64,000 nucleotides of DNA. It comes from Kitasatospora sp. NBC_00240 (GTDB taxonomy: Bacteria; Actinomycetota; Actinomycetes; Streptomycetales; Streptomycetaceae). The notes beneath the pieces are model-generated. The model worked only from the letters and a program-made list of their open reading frames with translations, was not told where the DNA came from and did not search any database. The DNA is taken from positions 1,302,001 through 1,366,000 of the forward strand of contig NZ_JAPEMU010000001.1 of assembly GCF_026342405.1 (NCBI RefSeq), given 5' to 3'. Shown here piece after piece: positions 8,805 through 16,943 of this stretch; positions within the stretch are counted from its first letter, which is position 1, and the number at the start of each line of letters is the position of its first letter. A program made the position numbers and the translations under genes.

Positions 8805-9136
8805 CTAGCAGTCCTCCCGGGGCGCCACGAAGGGATTTCCCCGGCGGCGGCCCCAGGCCGCTGCCGCCGGGGCGGGCCCGACCGTTCGCGTCGGATCGGC
8901 CCGCGGCGTCGAAGACGGCCCGGCTGTACGGCCCCGCTGGGCGGCGTCGGGTCGGGTCATCAGCGGTGACCGCACAGGCAGCTCCAGGCTGGGGCCGGTC
9001 AGCGGCAGGGTGCTCCATGTCGCCGCCGCGCTCCCCGCCTCGGCGTCGACGACCAGCCGGACCCGGTGCGGGGTGGTGATGACGACGGATCGAGCTCGAG
9101 CCGGTCCAGCAGCGCGGCGATCGAACGGGACGACAT
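8805..9136 (-). pseudogene. Frameshifted gene of unknown function
   Basis: On the minus strand an ATG at 9136 opens a reasonable N-terminus (MSSRSIAALLDRLELDP). In the neighbouring frame a coding-like stretch begins at the same point with VVITTPHRVRLVVDAEAG and runs through GPSLELPVRSPLM to a stop at 8805. A single-base loss near 9080 would join them. The downstream half becomes low-complexity Pro/Arg/Ala, so the end may not be original. Family not recognised. Confidence 0.35.
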
Positions 9137-9315
9137 CCCCGTCGCGGCCGGTGCCGAACGTGGGAGCAAGGTGCCTGGAAGCGGGGGGAGCGGTTCGGGC
9201 ACTCTGCCTTTCTCGCAGAACCAACCATCCCCGCAACCCAGTTGGAGCTGTACTCCGGTGCGGTTGGACCGGCCGCACGAGGTGACGGGACCAGCGGGAA
9301 CGGCGGTAGGCCTAG

Positions 9316-10226
9316 AGCACGTCTTCAAAGGTTGATCCAGAGCAGGGTTGAGGCGAGAGTGACGGCGGCCTGGTAGGACTCGCGGGTCTGGTCGTAGCGG
9401 GTTGCTATGCCGCGGTACTGCTTGAGCCGGTTGAAGCAGCGTTCGACTGTGTTCCGGTGGGTGTACTTCTCCCTGTCGAAACCGGGCGGCCGTCCGCCGT
9501 GTCGTCCCCTTCGGCGGCGGCCGGCTGCCTGGTCAGCGCGTTCCGGGATGGTGTGGGCGATGCCGCGCCGACGGAGGTAGGTACGGATGGCGCGGGAGCT
9601 GTAGCCCTTGTCGCCCAGGACGTGGTCGGGGCGGGTGCGCGGGCGGCCCGCCCCGAGGCGGGGCACGCGGATGTCGGCCATGACCTGTTCGAAGCGCGTG
9701 CAGTCGTTGACGTTCCCGCCGGTGACCACCAGGCCCAGTGGGCGTCCCCGCCCGTCGCAGGCGAGGTGGAGCTTCGTGGTCAGTCCGCCCCGGGATCGAC
9801 CGAGGGCGTGATCATCCGCTTTGTCCCAGTCGGGAGCCCCCCTTTGCGGCCGCCGGCCGCGTGCTGGTGGGCACGGGCGATCGTGGAGTCGACCGACACC
9901 AGCCAGTCGATGTCTCCGGCCGCGTCCTTCTCCGCCTGGATCGAGCGCAGCATCCGGGTGAAGGTCCCGTCCAAGGCCCACCTGCGGAAACGCGTGTACA
10001 GGCTCTGCCACGAGCCGTACCGCTCCGGCACGTCCCGCCACGCCGAGCCGGTCCGCAGCTTCCACACGATCCCGTTCAGCACCATCCGGTCGTCCGCCCG
10101 AGGCCGTCCCGTCCCCGCTCGCGGCAGGAGACGGGACAGCACCTCCCACTCCACGTCCGACAGCTCATGACGACGAATCACGACCAACATGATCGCTCAT
10201 CAGCCCATCGCCTTTGAAGACGCGCT
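9316..10226 (-). mobile_element. IS5-family insertion sequence (IS427-like), complete
   Basis: A 911-bp element bounded by 16-bp terminal inverted repeats, AGCACGTCTTCAAAGG (9316-9331) and its complement at 10211-10226 with one mismatch. CTAG is present on both sides (9312-9315 and 10227-10230), a 4-bp target duplication of a palindromic target. It carries one transposase split into two frames. The catalytic residues and both ends are intact, so it may still be mobile. It inserted at the stop codon of the methyltransferase gene without breaking it. Confidence 0.92.
9325..10190 (-). CDS. IS5-family DDE transposase (made by -1 frameshift)
   Basis: First frame: ATG at 10190, 136 residues if read without shifting, starting MLVVIRRHELSDVEWEVL with the DUF4096-type N-terminus and the first catalytic Asp in the VDST segment. 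The second frame (to the stop at 9325) carries the second Asp in TGGNVND and the Glu in NTVERCFNRLKQYRG. The frames join at an A3G6 run on the minus strand (plus 9837-9845), where a -1 slip turns RKGG... into GAPDWDKADDHA, giving a full-length product of about 288 residues. The stop codon lies inside the terminal repeat. Programmed -1 frameshifting is known in the IS427 group; its use here is inferred. Confidence 0.9.
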
Positions 10227-10928
10227 CTAGGCCGGTGGGGAGGCCGCGCTGAGACGCCAGACGGTGGTCCGCTTCAGGGCGGCGTCCTCCAGGTCGGCGA
10301 CCACCGGCACCTCGTAGGAGGCCAGCGCGGTGAACCGCTCCCGGGGCAGGTAGGCCCGGCCCGGGTCGCCGACCAGCACCACGGCGCCCCGGGCCTGCGC
10401 ACGCTCCAGGAACGGCAGGAACCGGGCGGCCATCGTCCGCTCGTAGAACACGTCCCCGGCGAGCACCACCTCGGCCGGGGCGCCGTCGCCGTCGAGCAGG
10501 TCCTCGACCGCCGCCTCGACCCGGGCTCCGTTCGCCTCGGCGTTGATCTCGATCGCGGCGACGGCGTAGGCGTCGATCTCCGCCGCCCGGACGGAGGCCG
10601 CGCCGCGCAGCGCGGCCGCGATCCCGACCAGCCCCGAGCCGGCCGCGAGATCGAGCACCGTGCGCCCGGCCACCAGGTCCGGGTGGTCGAGCACGTACCG
10701 GGCGACGGCCACGCCGCCGGCCCAGGCGAACGCCCAGAACGGGGGCGGCAGTCCGATCTCGCCGCGGGCCTCCTCGGTCGACTCCCAGAGCGTGATGGCG
10801 TCGTCCGCCATGTGCAGGCGGACCTCGGGAACGAAGGGAACGAGCGTCAGCCGGGTCTTCTCCCGGACGAAGGCCGGATCCGACAGCGTGGTGGTGCCAG
10901 GATGAAGCGTACGGAGCTCGTTCGGCAT
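10227..10928 (-). CDS. Class I SAM-dependent methyltransferase (protein-lysine MTase-like, METTL20/NNMT-like)
   Basis: 233 residues. Motif I VLDLAAGSGLVGIAAA (about residues 82-97), an acidic motif II (AAEIDAYAV) and an AGDVFYE segment match the small protein-lysine methyltransferases around the ETFB methyltransferase family. An N-terminal WAFAWAGG segment precedes motif I, as in that family. The ATG at 10928 gives the typical length. The stop codon TAG is formed by the CTAG target of the adjacent IS and was kept because the target is duplicated. The substrate is inferred only from family. Confidence 0.82.
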   Translation of the reverse strand: MPNELRTLHPGTTTLSDPAFVREKTRLTLVPFVPEVRLHMADDAITLWESTEEARGEIGLPPPFWAFAWAGGVAVARYVLDHPDLVAGRTVLDLAAGSGLVGIAAALRGAASVRAAEIDAYAVAAIEINAEANGARVEAAVEDLLDGDGAPAEVVLAGDVFYERTMAARFLPFLERAQARGAVVLVGDPGRAYLPRERFTALASYEVPVVADLEDAALKRTTVWRLSAASPPA

Positions 10929-11040
10929 GCCCGCAGCATAGAGGCCGCCCGGCACTCCCGATGACCGCCCGACGACCGTCCGCGACCGTCCGCGACCGCC
11001 CGACGGACGGCCCGACGGCCCGGGTACCCGCCGATGCCGG

Positions 11041-11105
11041 TTGCGGCCACCGCCACCGCCACCGCCACCGCCACCGGCACCGGCACCGGCACCGCCATTG
11101 GCACC
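11041..11105. repeat. CCACCG/GGCACC microsatellite upstream of the FAD oxidoreductase gene
   Basis: Consecutive copies of CCACCG then CACCGG units run through the region between the divergent methyltransferase and oxidoreductase genes, just 5' of the latter. Simple-sequence expansion; no promoter is readable within it. Confidence 0.6.
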
Positions 11106-11218
11106 GGCCGCCGACCGGTGCGACCCGTCCGTGTGAAAAGCCGGGGCGTCGGCGCCACCGCCGGCGGCGGGCCCGCTACCTTCGCAGCCGAAGGACAGTG
11201 CGACCACGGAGGATCCCC

Positions 11219-12421
11219 ATGCCCGCACCGCCCGCGGACCCGACCGAGCCCTCGGGGCCCGCCGCACGCTACGAGGTGCTGGTCGCCGGCGGCGGGCCGG
11301 CCGGCTGCGCCGCCGCGCTGACCCTGGCCCGGGCCGGCCGGAGCGTCCTGCTGGCGGACGCCGGGACCGGCCCCGCCAAGACCGGCGAGTCGCTGGCCTC
11401 GGTCGCCGCGGTGCTGCTGGACGACCTCGGGATCGGGCAGCAGGTGCTCGGCTCCGGGCACCTGCCCTGCTACGGCAGACTCTCCGCCTGGGGCTCGCCC
11501 GAACTCCGCTCGGTGCACTCGATCCGCGACCCGTACGGCCCCGGCCGGCTCCTCGACCGGGCCCTGTTCGACCGCCGGCTGCGCGCCGCCGCCGGAGCCG
11601 CCGGGGCGGACCTCGCCGAACACACCGCCGTCCGGCCGCCGCTGCGCGCCCCGGCGGGCGGCTGGAGCGTGGAGCTGCGCGGGCCCGCCGGCCGCCGGAC
11701 CGTCCGGTGCGACTGGCTGGTCGACGCCACCGGACGCGCCGCCGCCCTCGCGACCCGCTGCGGCGCCCGGCGCCGCACCCTCGACCGCCTGACGGCCACC
11801 CACCTCACCCTGGGACCCGCCCCGGACGCCGTCGACGGCTGCTCGCTGGTCGAGTCCGACCCGGACGGCTGGTGGTACACCGCACTGCTGCCCTCCCGGC
11901 ACCGCCTGGTCGCCTGGTTCACCGACGCCGACCTGCCCGCCGCGGCGCCGTCGGACGCCGGGCGGTTCCGGCAGCGGATACTGCGGACCCGTCACATCCG
12001 TGCCCGGGTCGAGCCGCACCCCGCCGACCCGGGCCTCGCCCCGCGCCGCGCGCCGGCGCACAGCGCACATCTCGACCGGCCCTGGGGCGACGGCTGGGTC
12101 GCCGCCGGTGACGCGGCCGCCGCCTTCGACCCGCTCTCCGCCCAGGGCGTCCTCACCGCCCTGGTCACCGGTCTGAATGCCGGTGAGGCACTCGACGCCC
12201 GGCTGCGCGGCCACCGCTCGGCCCTCGAGGAGTACGGGCACGGGGTGCGGGCCGTCTGGGCGGGCTACCTGCGCGAGCACCGCAGCGTCCACCGGCAGGA
12301 GGACCGTTGGGCCGGCCACCCGTTCTGGGACCGCCGGACCGCCGGGCCCCCGCCGGACCAGGCCCCGCACCCGCACCCGCACCCGCACCCGTCCGGCGCC
12401 TTCACCGGCACCACCCGCTGA
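11219..12421 (+). CDS. FAD-dependent oxidoreductase (halogenase-like/LodB-GoxB-like fold)
   Basis: 400 residues. The N-terminal dinucleotide fold GGGPAGCAAALTLARAGRSVLL (about residues 24-45) and the C-terminal FAD motif, whose Asp lies in AAGDAAAAFDPLSAQGV (about residues 297-313), place it in the large flavin monooxygenase/halogenase-type superfamily. The lysine of the halogenase WxWxIP active site is not seen, so halogenation is unlikely. The overall pattern is closer to the LodB/GoxB flavoproteins that mature quinone-cofactor oxidases, but no oxidase partner is adjacent. GGAGG lies 6 bases before the ATG. The C-terminus is a His/Pro repeat from a CACCCG microsatellite. Exact reaction unknown. 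Confidence 0.72.
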   Translation: MPAPPADPTEPSGPAARYEVLVAGGGPAGCAAALTLARAGRSVLLADAGTGPAKTGESLASVAAVLLDDLGIGQQVLGSGHLPCYGRLSAWGSPELRSVHSIRDPYGPGRLLDRALFDRRLRAAAGAAGADLAEHTAVRPPLRAPAGGWSVELRGPAGRRTVRCDWLVDATGRAAALATRCGARRRTLDRLTATHLTLGPAPDAVDGCSLVESDPDGWWYTALLPSRHRLVAWFTDADLPAAAPSDAGRFRQRILRTRHIRARVEPHPADPGLAPRRAPAHSAHLDRPWGDGWVAAGDAAAAFDPLSAQGVLTALVTGLNAGEALDARLRGHRSALEEYGHGVRAVWAGYLREHRSVHRQEDRWAGHPFWDRRTAGPPPDQAPHPHPHPHPSGAFTGTTR

Positions 12422-12968
12422 ACCCCGCCGGGCCCGGCCCGTCGCTGCCACGGCGACCGGCGACCGGCGACCGGCGACCGGGCTCGAGGCCGGACGCGGG
12501 GCCGGACGCGGGGCCGGACGCGGCCGGACGCGGCCGGACGTTTCAGCCCCTCCCGGCCCTGTCCCGCCCGTCCCGTCCACGACGGACCGCCGCAGGAGCG
12601 CCGGGCCGCGCCCCCGCCGGAGCCACCGTCCGCACGGCGGTGGGCGCCACCGGCGGGCACCACCGGCGGGCACCGCGAGCGGCAGGCGGCCGCCAGCGCC
12701 ACCGCGGCGGCCGGCCGGCGGCCGTCCGAACACCCGGGGCAGGTACCCACAGATCCGTACCATTTAGATACCGAAGCCGTTATGAGCTGCGGAAATGCTC
12801 GCCCGCCGACAGGGGTCACCGGTAGCATCCGGCTCACGCCCTCCGGTCACCGCCGCACTGTCGCACGCGCTCCGGGCGGGTGTGTCCCGCGGTGCGTCAG
12901 AAGCCACCGCGCACTCGAACTCGGCACCGCGCGCCAGAGTTGTCGCGCGAACGCGGAAGGGTAGCGCT
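12422..12968. repeat. 547-base gene-free stretch with simple repeats
   Basis: Starts with four GCGACCGG units (about 12455-12482), then five GGGCCGGACGC-like units (about 12490-12540). The remainder is unstructured G/C-rich DNA, with an A/T-richer patch at about 12758-12790 that may hold the promoter of the ROK gene. No supported gene. Confidence 0.5.
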
Positions 12969-14156
12969 TTGTCGGATCGGCTCACCGGAGGAGACTCCTC
13001 GCTGCTGCGGCGGATCAACGCCGCCGTCACGCTGCGCGCACTGCGATCCGGTCAGTCGGTGACCCTCACTCAGCTGGTCGGAGACACCGGCCTGTCCCGC
13101 CCCACCGTCGAAGGCGTCATCGAGAGCCTGGTGGAGTCGGGCCTGGTCGCCGAGGTCGAGCACGACGCCGGCGCGGCACAGCCCGGCGGCGGCCGCCAGC
13201 GCGGTCGCCCCGCCCGCTGGTTCCGGTTCCGGGCCGAGGCCGGGCACATCCTCGGGATCGAGATCGGCGTCCATGACATCCGGGTGATCCTGGCCGACCT
13301 GGCCGGCGAGGTGGTCGGCAGCCACTTCAAGCCGGTGGACGAGGCGTTGGACGCCGAGGAGCGGCTCAGCGCCGTCCGCACCACCGTCGCCGAGGTGCTG
13401 CGCAAGGCGGGCATCTCCCGGGACAACCTGTGGGCGGTCGGCGTCGGCAGCCCCGGCATCGTCGACCGGGACGGCACCGTGCAGCTCGGCACCGCGATGC
13501 CCGGCTGGACCGGGCTCGACCTCGGCGGCCGGCTGCGCCGCTCGTTCCGCTGTCCGGTGCTGATCGAGAACGACGCCAACCTGGCCGCCATCGCCGAACA
13601 CTGGCAGGGCTCCGCGGTCGGCATGGGCGACGTGGTGTTCGTGATGGCCGGGCTCAGCCCGGGCGCCGGCTCGCTGATCAACGGGAAGCTGCACCGCGGC
13701 TTCGGCGGCGCGGCCGGCGAGATCGGCGCCCTGCACCTGCTCGGTCGGGAGGCCACCCCCGAGCGGCTGCTCTCCACCTCCGGCAAGCCGCTGGACCCGC
13801 TGGACGAGGCGGCGGTGGCCCGGGTGCTGCGGCTGGCCCGCGAGGGCGACGAGGTCGCGCAGGTCGCGATGGACCGCTTCCTCGGCCGGCTGGTGCACGA
13901 CGTCGCCGCGCTGGTGCTGGCGATAGACCCGCAGCTGGTGGTGGTCGGCGGCTGGGCGGCCGGTCTCGACGGTGTGCTGGAGCCGCTGCGCAAGCAGCTG
14001 GCGCTCTACACCCTGCGGGCGCCGGAGGTGGCGCTCGCCGCCCTGGGCTCCGAGGTGGTGGCGATGGGGGCGCTGCGGGTGGCCCTGGACCACGTCGAGG
14101 AGCAGCTCTTCGCAGTCGACCCGCCGACGAACGGCAGCGGCGGCGTCCGGGCCTGA
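12969..14156 (+). CDS. ROK family transcriptional regulator (zinc-motif lacking)
   Basis: 395 residues from TTG at 12969, chosen because GGAAGG lies 8 bases upstream; earlier in-frame starts have no ribosome site and poor coding quality. An N-terminal winged HTH (about residues 20-75: LTQLVGDTGLSRPTVEGVIESLVESGL) is followed by a ROK sugar-kinase-like domain: ILGIEIGVHDIRVIL (phosphate loop), VGVGSPGIVD, ENDANLAAIAEHW, and GGAAGEIGAL. The usual CxCGxxGCxE zinc motif after GEIG is replaced by a sequence with no cysteine, so metal and perhaps sugar binding have been altered. It probably regulates sugar-related genes elsewhere; the neighbour is a GntR regulator. Confidence 0.85.
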   Translation: MSDRLTGGDSSLLRRINAAVTLRALRSGQSVTLTQLVGDTGLSRPTVEGVIESLVESGLVAEVEHDAGAAQPGGGRQRGRPARWFRFRAEAGHILGIEIGVHDIRVILADLAGEVVGSHFKPVDEALDAEERLSAVRTTVAEVLRKAGISRDNLWAVGVGSPGIVDRDGTVQLGTAMPGWTGLDLGGRLRRSFRCPVLIENDANLAAIAEHWQGSAVGMGDVVFVMAGLSPGAGSLINGKLHRGFGGAAGEIGALHLLGREATPERLLSTSGKPLDPLDEAAVARVLRLAREGDEVAQVAMDRFLGRLVHDVAALVLAIDPQLVVVGGWAAGLDGVLEPLRKQLALYTLRAPEVALAALGSEVVAMGALRVALDHVEEQLFAVDPPTNGSGGVRA

Positions 14157-14163
14157 TCTGTCC

Positions 14164-14200
14164 GCGAGGGGTGGCGGGGATGCTCCCCGCCACCCCTCGC
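14164..14200. terminator. Strong hairpin terminator of the ROK gene
   Basis: A perfect 17-bp stem, 14164-14180 with 14184-14200, closed by the 3-base loop TGC, begins 8 bases after the ROK stop codon. It reads in both directions. Confidence 0.85.
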
Positions 14201-14297
14201 TGCCTTACCACGGCCCGACAGCTGCAAGCGGCGGCAGCACGCACCGGTCCGTCCGCCTTCGCCCGAACCCGGCCCCAGCGAAGCGCCGCTGACAACA

Positions 14298-14336
14298 CGA
14301 AGGGCCCGTTCACCGGATCCGGTGAACGGGCCTTCG
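14298..14336. terminator. Hairpin terminator of the GntR gene
   Basis: An 18-19-bp near-perfect stem centred on GGATCC (14315-14320), with one bulged G, lies about 50 bases past the GntR stop codon on the minus strand. With the hairpin at 14164 it separates two convergent regulators. Confidence 0.75.
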
Positions 14337-14383
14337 CGGGTCGGGTCGGCGCCAGGTATGTCCGCCGTACGCCGTCCTCGGGC

Positions 14384-15160
14384 TCAGGAGGCGGTGGCGA
14401 CCACGGCGCCGGCGGCGACCGGGGTGACCTCGACCAGGCCGGTCTCGCCGAAGGTGAGCTTGCAGGTGTCGGCCCGGTAGGTGGAGACGGCCAGCGCGAC
14501 CAGTCGGCCACCGGCCGCGTACTGGCTGGTGACCACGAGGACCGGGGTGCCCGGCGGACGCTCCAGCAGGGCGGCCTCCTTCGCCTCCGCGACGCCGAGC
14601 TCGACCGAGCGGGACTCGCCGTCGACCTCCAGCCGCTCCAGGTGGCGCAGCACCGAGCGGGCGCGGTCGTTCTCGGCCCGGAAGCCGGGCAGGTGCGGCA
14701 GCGCGGACGAGGGGACGTGCAGCGACTCGCCGGCCACGTTCTGGCCCTGCACCATCCGGACCCGGCGGACGGTGTGGACGATCTCGCTCTCCGGGATGCC
14801 GAGGCTCTGCGCGAGCTGCGCGCCGGCCGGGGCGCTGGTGCAGTCGACCGTGCGCCAGGCCTGGCTGCGGGCGGTGCCGGGCCAGCCCTCCTCGCGGCGG
14901 CTGACCGGGACGCCGACCCGGGGGGCGGCGATCAGGGTGCCGATGCCGCGGCGGCGGACCAGGCGGCCCTCCAGCTCCAGCTGGTCGAGGGCCTGGCGCA
15001 GGGTGGCACGGGCGACCCCGAAGCGGGCCGAGAGCTCCCGCTCGTTCGGGAGTACCTGACCGGTCGAGAACTCCGCGTCAATGGTGCGAAGAAGCACGGT
15101 GCGCAGGTGCCAGTACTTCGGCTCCGGCACCGCCTCAAGCTGTCCTGTCGTGGCCACCAT
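14384..15160 (-). CDS. GntR/UTRA (HutC-subfamily) transcriptional regulator
   Basis: 258 residues. The N-terminal winged HTH of the GntR family (about residues 15-75: LPNERELSARFGVARATLRQALDQLELEGRLVRRRGIGT) and a C-terminal UTRA effector domain (about 95-245) with the ESLHVPSSALP and YAAGGRLVALAVSTYR segments. Such proteins sense sugar phosphates, amino-sugars or histidine catabolites. The ATG at 15160 is used; the GTG at 15157 has a better-spaced GGAGG and may be the true start. Its 5' region is A/T-rich (ATTAAAGG near 15250) and probably holds its promoter. Target genes are not identifiable here. Confidence 0.87.
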   Translation of the reverse strand: MVATTGQLEAVPEPKYWHLRTVLLRTIDAEFSTGQVLPNERELSARFGVARATLRQALDQLELEGRLVRRRGIGTLIAAPRVGVPVSRREEGWPGTARSQAWRTVDCTSAPAGAQLAQSLGIPESEIVHTVRRVRMVQGQNVAGESLHVPSSALPHLPGFRAENDRARSVLRHLERLEVDGESRSVELGVAEAKEAALLERPPGTPVLVVTSQYAAGGRLVALAVSTYRADTCKLTFGETGLVEVTPVAAGAVVATAS

Positions 15161-15421
15161 GTCCTCCACCCGGCCCGAAGGAAGGTCGGCCAGCCCGTGC
15201 CCGGTGTTGCGGCAGGTAGGAGAGCGGGCTTTATCCGTCCTTCTTTATTAAAGGTCTTTGCAGTAAGTGACACTAGGGGGTCTGTCCGGAGATGGTCAAG
15301 ACCAATGCACGGGCTTGCACAGGACGAATCGTGGATTCATGCCGTGTTCATGAAGTGAACGCGCATGACAGGGCCGACACCGCCGCCCCGGCCGGTACCA
15401 CCGGGCGCCCCCGACCCTCGG

Positions 15422-15427
15422 TAGGCT
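15422..15427 (+). promoter_or_regulatory. -10 box of the exonuclease III gene (leaderless start)
   Basis: TAGGCT lies 6 bases before the GTG at 15434, with no Shine-Dalgarno between them. This is the standard sequence and spacing for a leaderless mRNA in Streptomyces. Confidence 0.55.
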
Positions 15428-15433
15428 GCCCGG

Positions 15434-16237
15434 GTGATCGTGGTGACGAGTGTGAATGTGAACGGGATCCGGGCCGCTGCCAAGAAGGGCTTCGTCGAGT
15501 GGCTGAGCGCCACCGAGGCGGACGTCGTCTGCCTTCAGGAGGTGCGGGCGGAGGCCGACCAGCTGCCGCCCGAGCTGAGGGATCTACCCGGCTGGCACGC
15601 GGCCTGGGCACCTGCGGCGGCGAAGGGCCGGGCCGGGGTGGCCGTGCTCTCGCGGTCGGAACCTGAACGCACGACCATCGGCTTCGAATCGCCCGAATTC
15701 GACAATTCGGGCAGATACCTCGAAATCGATCTGCCGGGCCTGACGGTCGCCAGTCTCTACCTCCCGTCCGGCGAGGTCGGCACCGAGCGCCAGGAGGAAA
15801 AGGAACGCTTCATGGCCGGGTTCCTGGTCCACCTCGTCAAGCTGCGCGAGCGCGCCGCCGCGGCCGGCCGCGAGGTGGTGGTGTGCGGCGACTGGAACAT
15901 CGCGCACCGCCCCGAGGACCTCAAGAACTGGAAGGCCAACCAGAAGGCCGCCGGCTTCCTCCCCGAGGAGCGCGCCTGGCTCGACCAGGTCCTCGGCGAG
16001 GCCGGCTACGTCGACGTGGTCCGCGCCCTCCACCCGGACCGCACCGGCCCCTACACCTGGTGGTCCTACCGCGGCCGCGCCTTCGACAACGACTCGGGCT
16101 GGCGGATCGACTACCAGATCGCCTCCCCGGGCCTCGCCGCCCGCGCCACCACGGCCGTCGTGGAGCGCGCGGCCACCCACGCCGAGCGGTGGAGCGACCA
16201 CGCCCCCGTCACCGTGGTCTACGACGGGGGATTCTGA
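15434..16237 (+). CDS. xth: Exodeoxyribonuclease III / AP endonuclease
   Basis: 267 residues, the usual length. Mg-dependent endonuclease/exonuclease/phosphatase fold acting at abasic sites in base-excision repair. Catalytic landmarks in order: VNVNGIRAA, VVCLQEVRAE (Glu metal ligand), GVAVLSR, VVCGDWNIAHRPEDLKNW (Asp/Asn), WWSYRGRAFDNDSGWRIDYQI, and the final SDHAPV (Asp-His pair). The GTG start has a TAGGCT box just upstream. The last 128 bases of the gene occur again, about 87% identical, at 17992-18136, suggesting its 3' end once served as an integration site. Confidence 0.95.
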   Translation: MIVVTSVNVNGIRAAAKKGFVEWLSATEADVVCLQEVRAEADQLPPELRDLPGWHAAWAPAAAKGRAGVAVLSRSEPERTTIGFESPEFDNSGRYLEIDLPGLTVASLYLPSGEVGTERQEEKERFMAGFLVHLVKLRERAAAAGREVVVCGDWNIAHRPEDLKNWKANQKAAGFLPEERAWLDQVLGEAGYVDVVRALHPDRTGPYTWWSYRGRAFDNDSGWRIDYQIASPGLAARATTAVVERAATHAERWSDHAPVTVVYDGGF

Positions 16238-16532
16238 CGCTCCTTCTCGGGCCGGGGCCCCGGCCCGAGCCGGGCCTCCGTCGCGGGGAGTCGTGGTGTC
16301 CGTCCCCGTGGAGCACCTTTGCCATGTGAGCAGGCGCTCGACGACTTCACCTGGGGCACGGTGCGCGTGCCGGGCGCCCCGGCCGCGCGTCATGGAACCG
16401 TCGAACCGGACGCCACCCCTGCCCGCGGACTGTCGCCGGCGGCCGCGAGCACGAAGCGGGACCGCCTGCTGAACGGATGCGGGAGGCCTCGCACTGGCAG
16501 ACCCTGGAAGAGGAGCTGACCTCGGAGGAGAG
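16238..16532 (+). other. Gene-poor stretch after xth with a short coupled frame
   Basis: No identifiable gene. A frame open from 16330 to the TGA at 16534-16536 ends in a coding-like helix (AERMREASHWQTLEEELTSEER) whose stop overlaps the ATG of the next gene (ATGA). From its internal ATG at 16477 it would encode only 19 residues. It may be the tail of a decayed gene. Confidence 0.3.
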
Positions 16533-16943
16533 ATGACCAGTACCAGTGGCTCACGGGAACCGAGCGGCATGGTGCACATGTCGATCTCCGGCGCACCGCC
16601 GGTGGCGAACGTGGTCGCCGACACGGTGGGGCAGTCGTTCAAGCTGATCGTTGTCCCTGGTCCTGGCGCAGCGGGGGACTACGTCTCACCCGCCGATCAG
16701 GTGGTCCGCACCCGCTGGCAGGTGGACACGTCGGCCCCCCTCGAACAAGGCGCCGCACGGCCGGTTGCCTTCGCAGATGCCGCTGCCGGACCGGTGAAGG
16801 TGGAGCTCAGCGGTCGAAAGGACGCCGCGGTCAAGGTCGATGCGCTGATCCGCGGGCGTTTCCGCGCCGGACCGCCGGCGGGCATCTCGCAGGCGTTCGA
16901 AGTGTGGCCGGGGAGTCCGCCGCAGGCCGAAGGCCGGCCCTGA
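16533..16943 (+). CDS. Hypothetical protein
   Basis: 136 residues, preceded by an excellent ribosome site (GGAGGAG, 3-5 bases upstream) and overlapping a short upstream frame by ATGA. Beta-rich composition with VSPADQVVRTRWQVDTS, then PVKVELSGRKDAAVKVDALIRGRF; no signal peptide, membrane segment or known motif. It lies inside the decayed insert between the two copies of the xth 3' end, so it may be cargo of a former mobile element. Not recognised. Confidence 0.45.
   Translation: MTSTSGSREPSGMVHMSISGAPPVANVVADTVGQSFKLIVVPGPGAAGDYVSPADQVVRTRWQVDTSAPLEQGAARPVAFADAAAGPVKVELSGRKDAAVKVDALIRGRFRAGPPAGISQAFEVWPGSPPQAEGRP

Noticed and set aside
8839..8872. Hairpin CCCCGGCGGC...GCCGCCGGGG as a terminator
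   Set aside because: It lies upstream of the GNAT gene and within the possible frameshifted gene, so no transcript ends there; probably chance in G/C-rich sequence.
11041..11105. Possible CRISPR-like repeat arrays (also 12455-12540 and 6978-7150)
   Set aside because: Units are 6-14 bases, contiguous and without unique spacers; no cas genes. They are simple-sequence or tandem repeats.
10961..11218. Longer N-terminus for the FAD oxidoreductase (486 codons)
   Set aside because: The extension is a His/Arg repeat made by the microsatellite; the ATG at 11219 has a strong ribosome site just before the FAD motif.
11219..12421. Flavin-dependent tryptophan halogenase
   Set aside because: Only the general FAD fold is shared; the WxWxIP motif and the catalytic Lys are not visible.
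12795..12968. Longer N-terminus for the ROK regulator (ATG-type start at 12795)
   Set aside because: The added 58 residues have no homologous character and no ribosome site, while TTG 12969 has one.
15170..15290. DasR-type operator near the GntR gene
   Set aside because: No ACTGGTCTAGACCACT-like 16-mer is present, so the regulator cannot be called DasR or placed in its regulon from this region.
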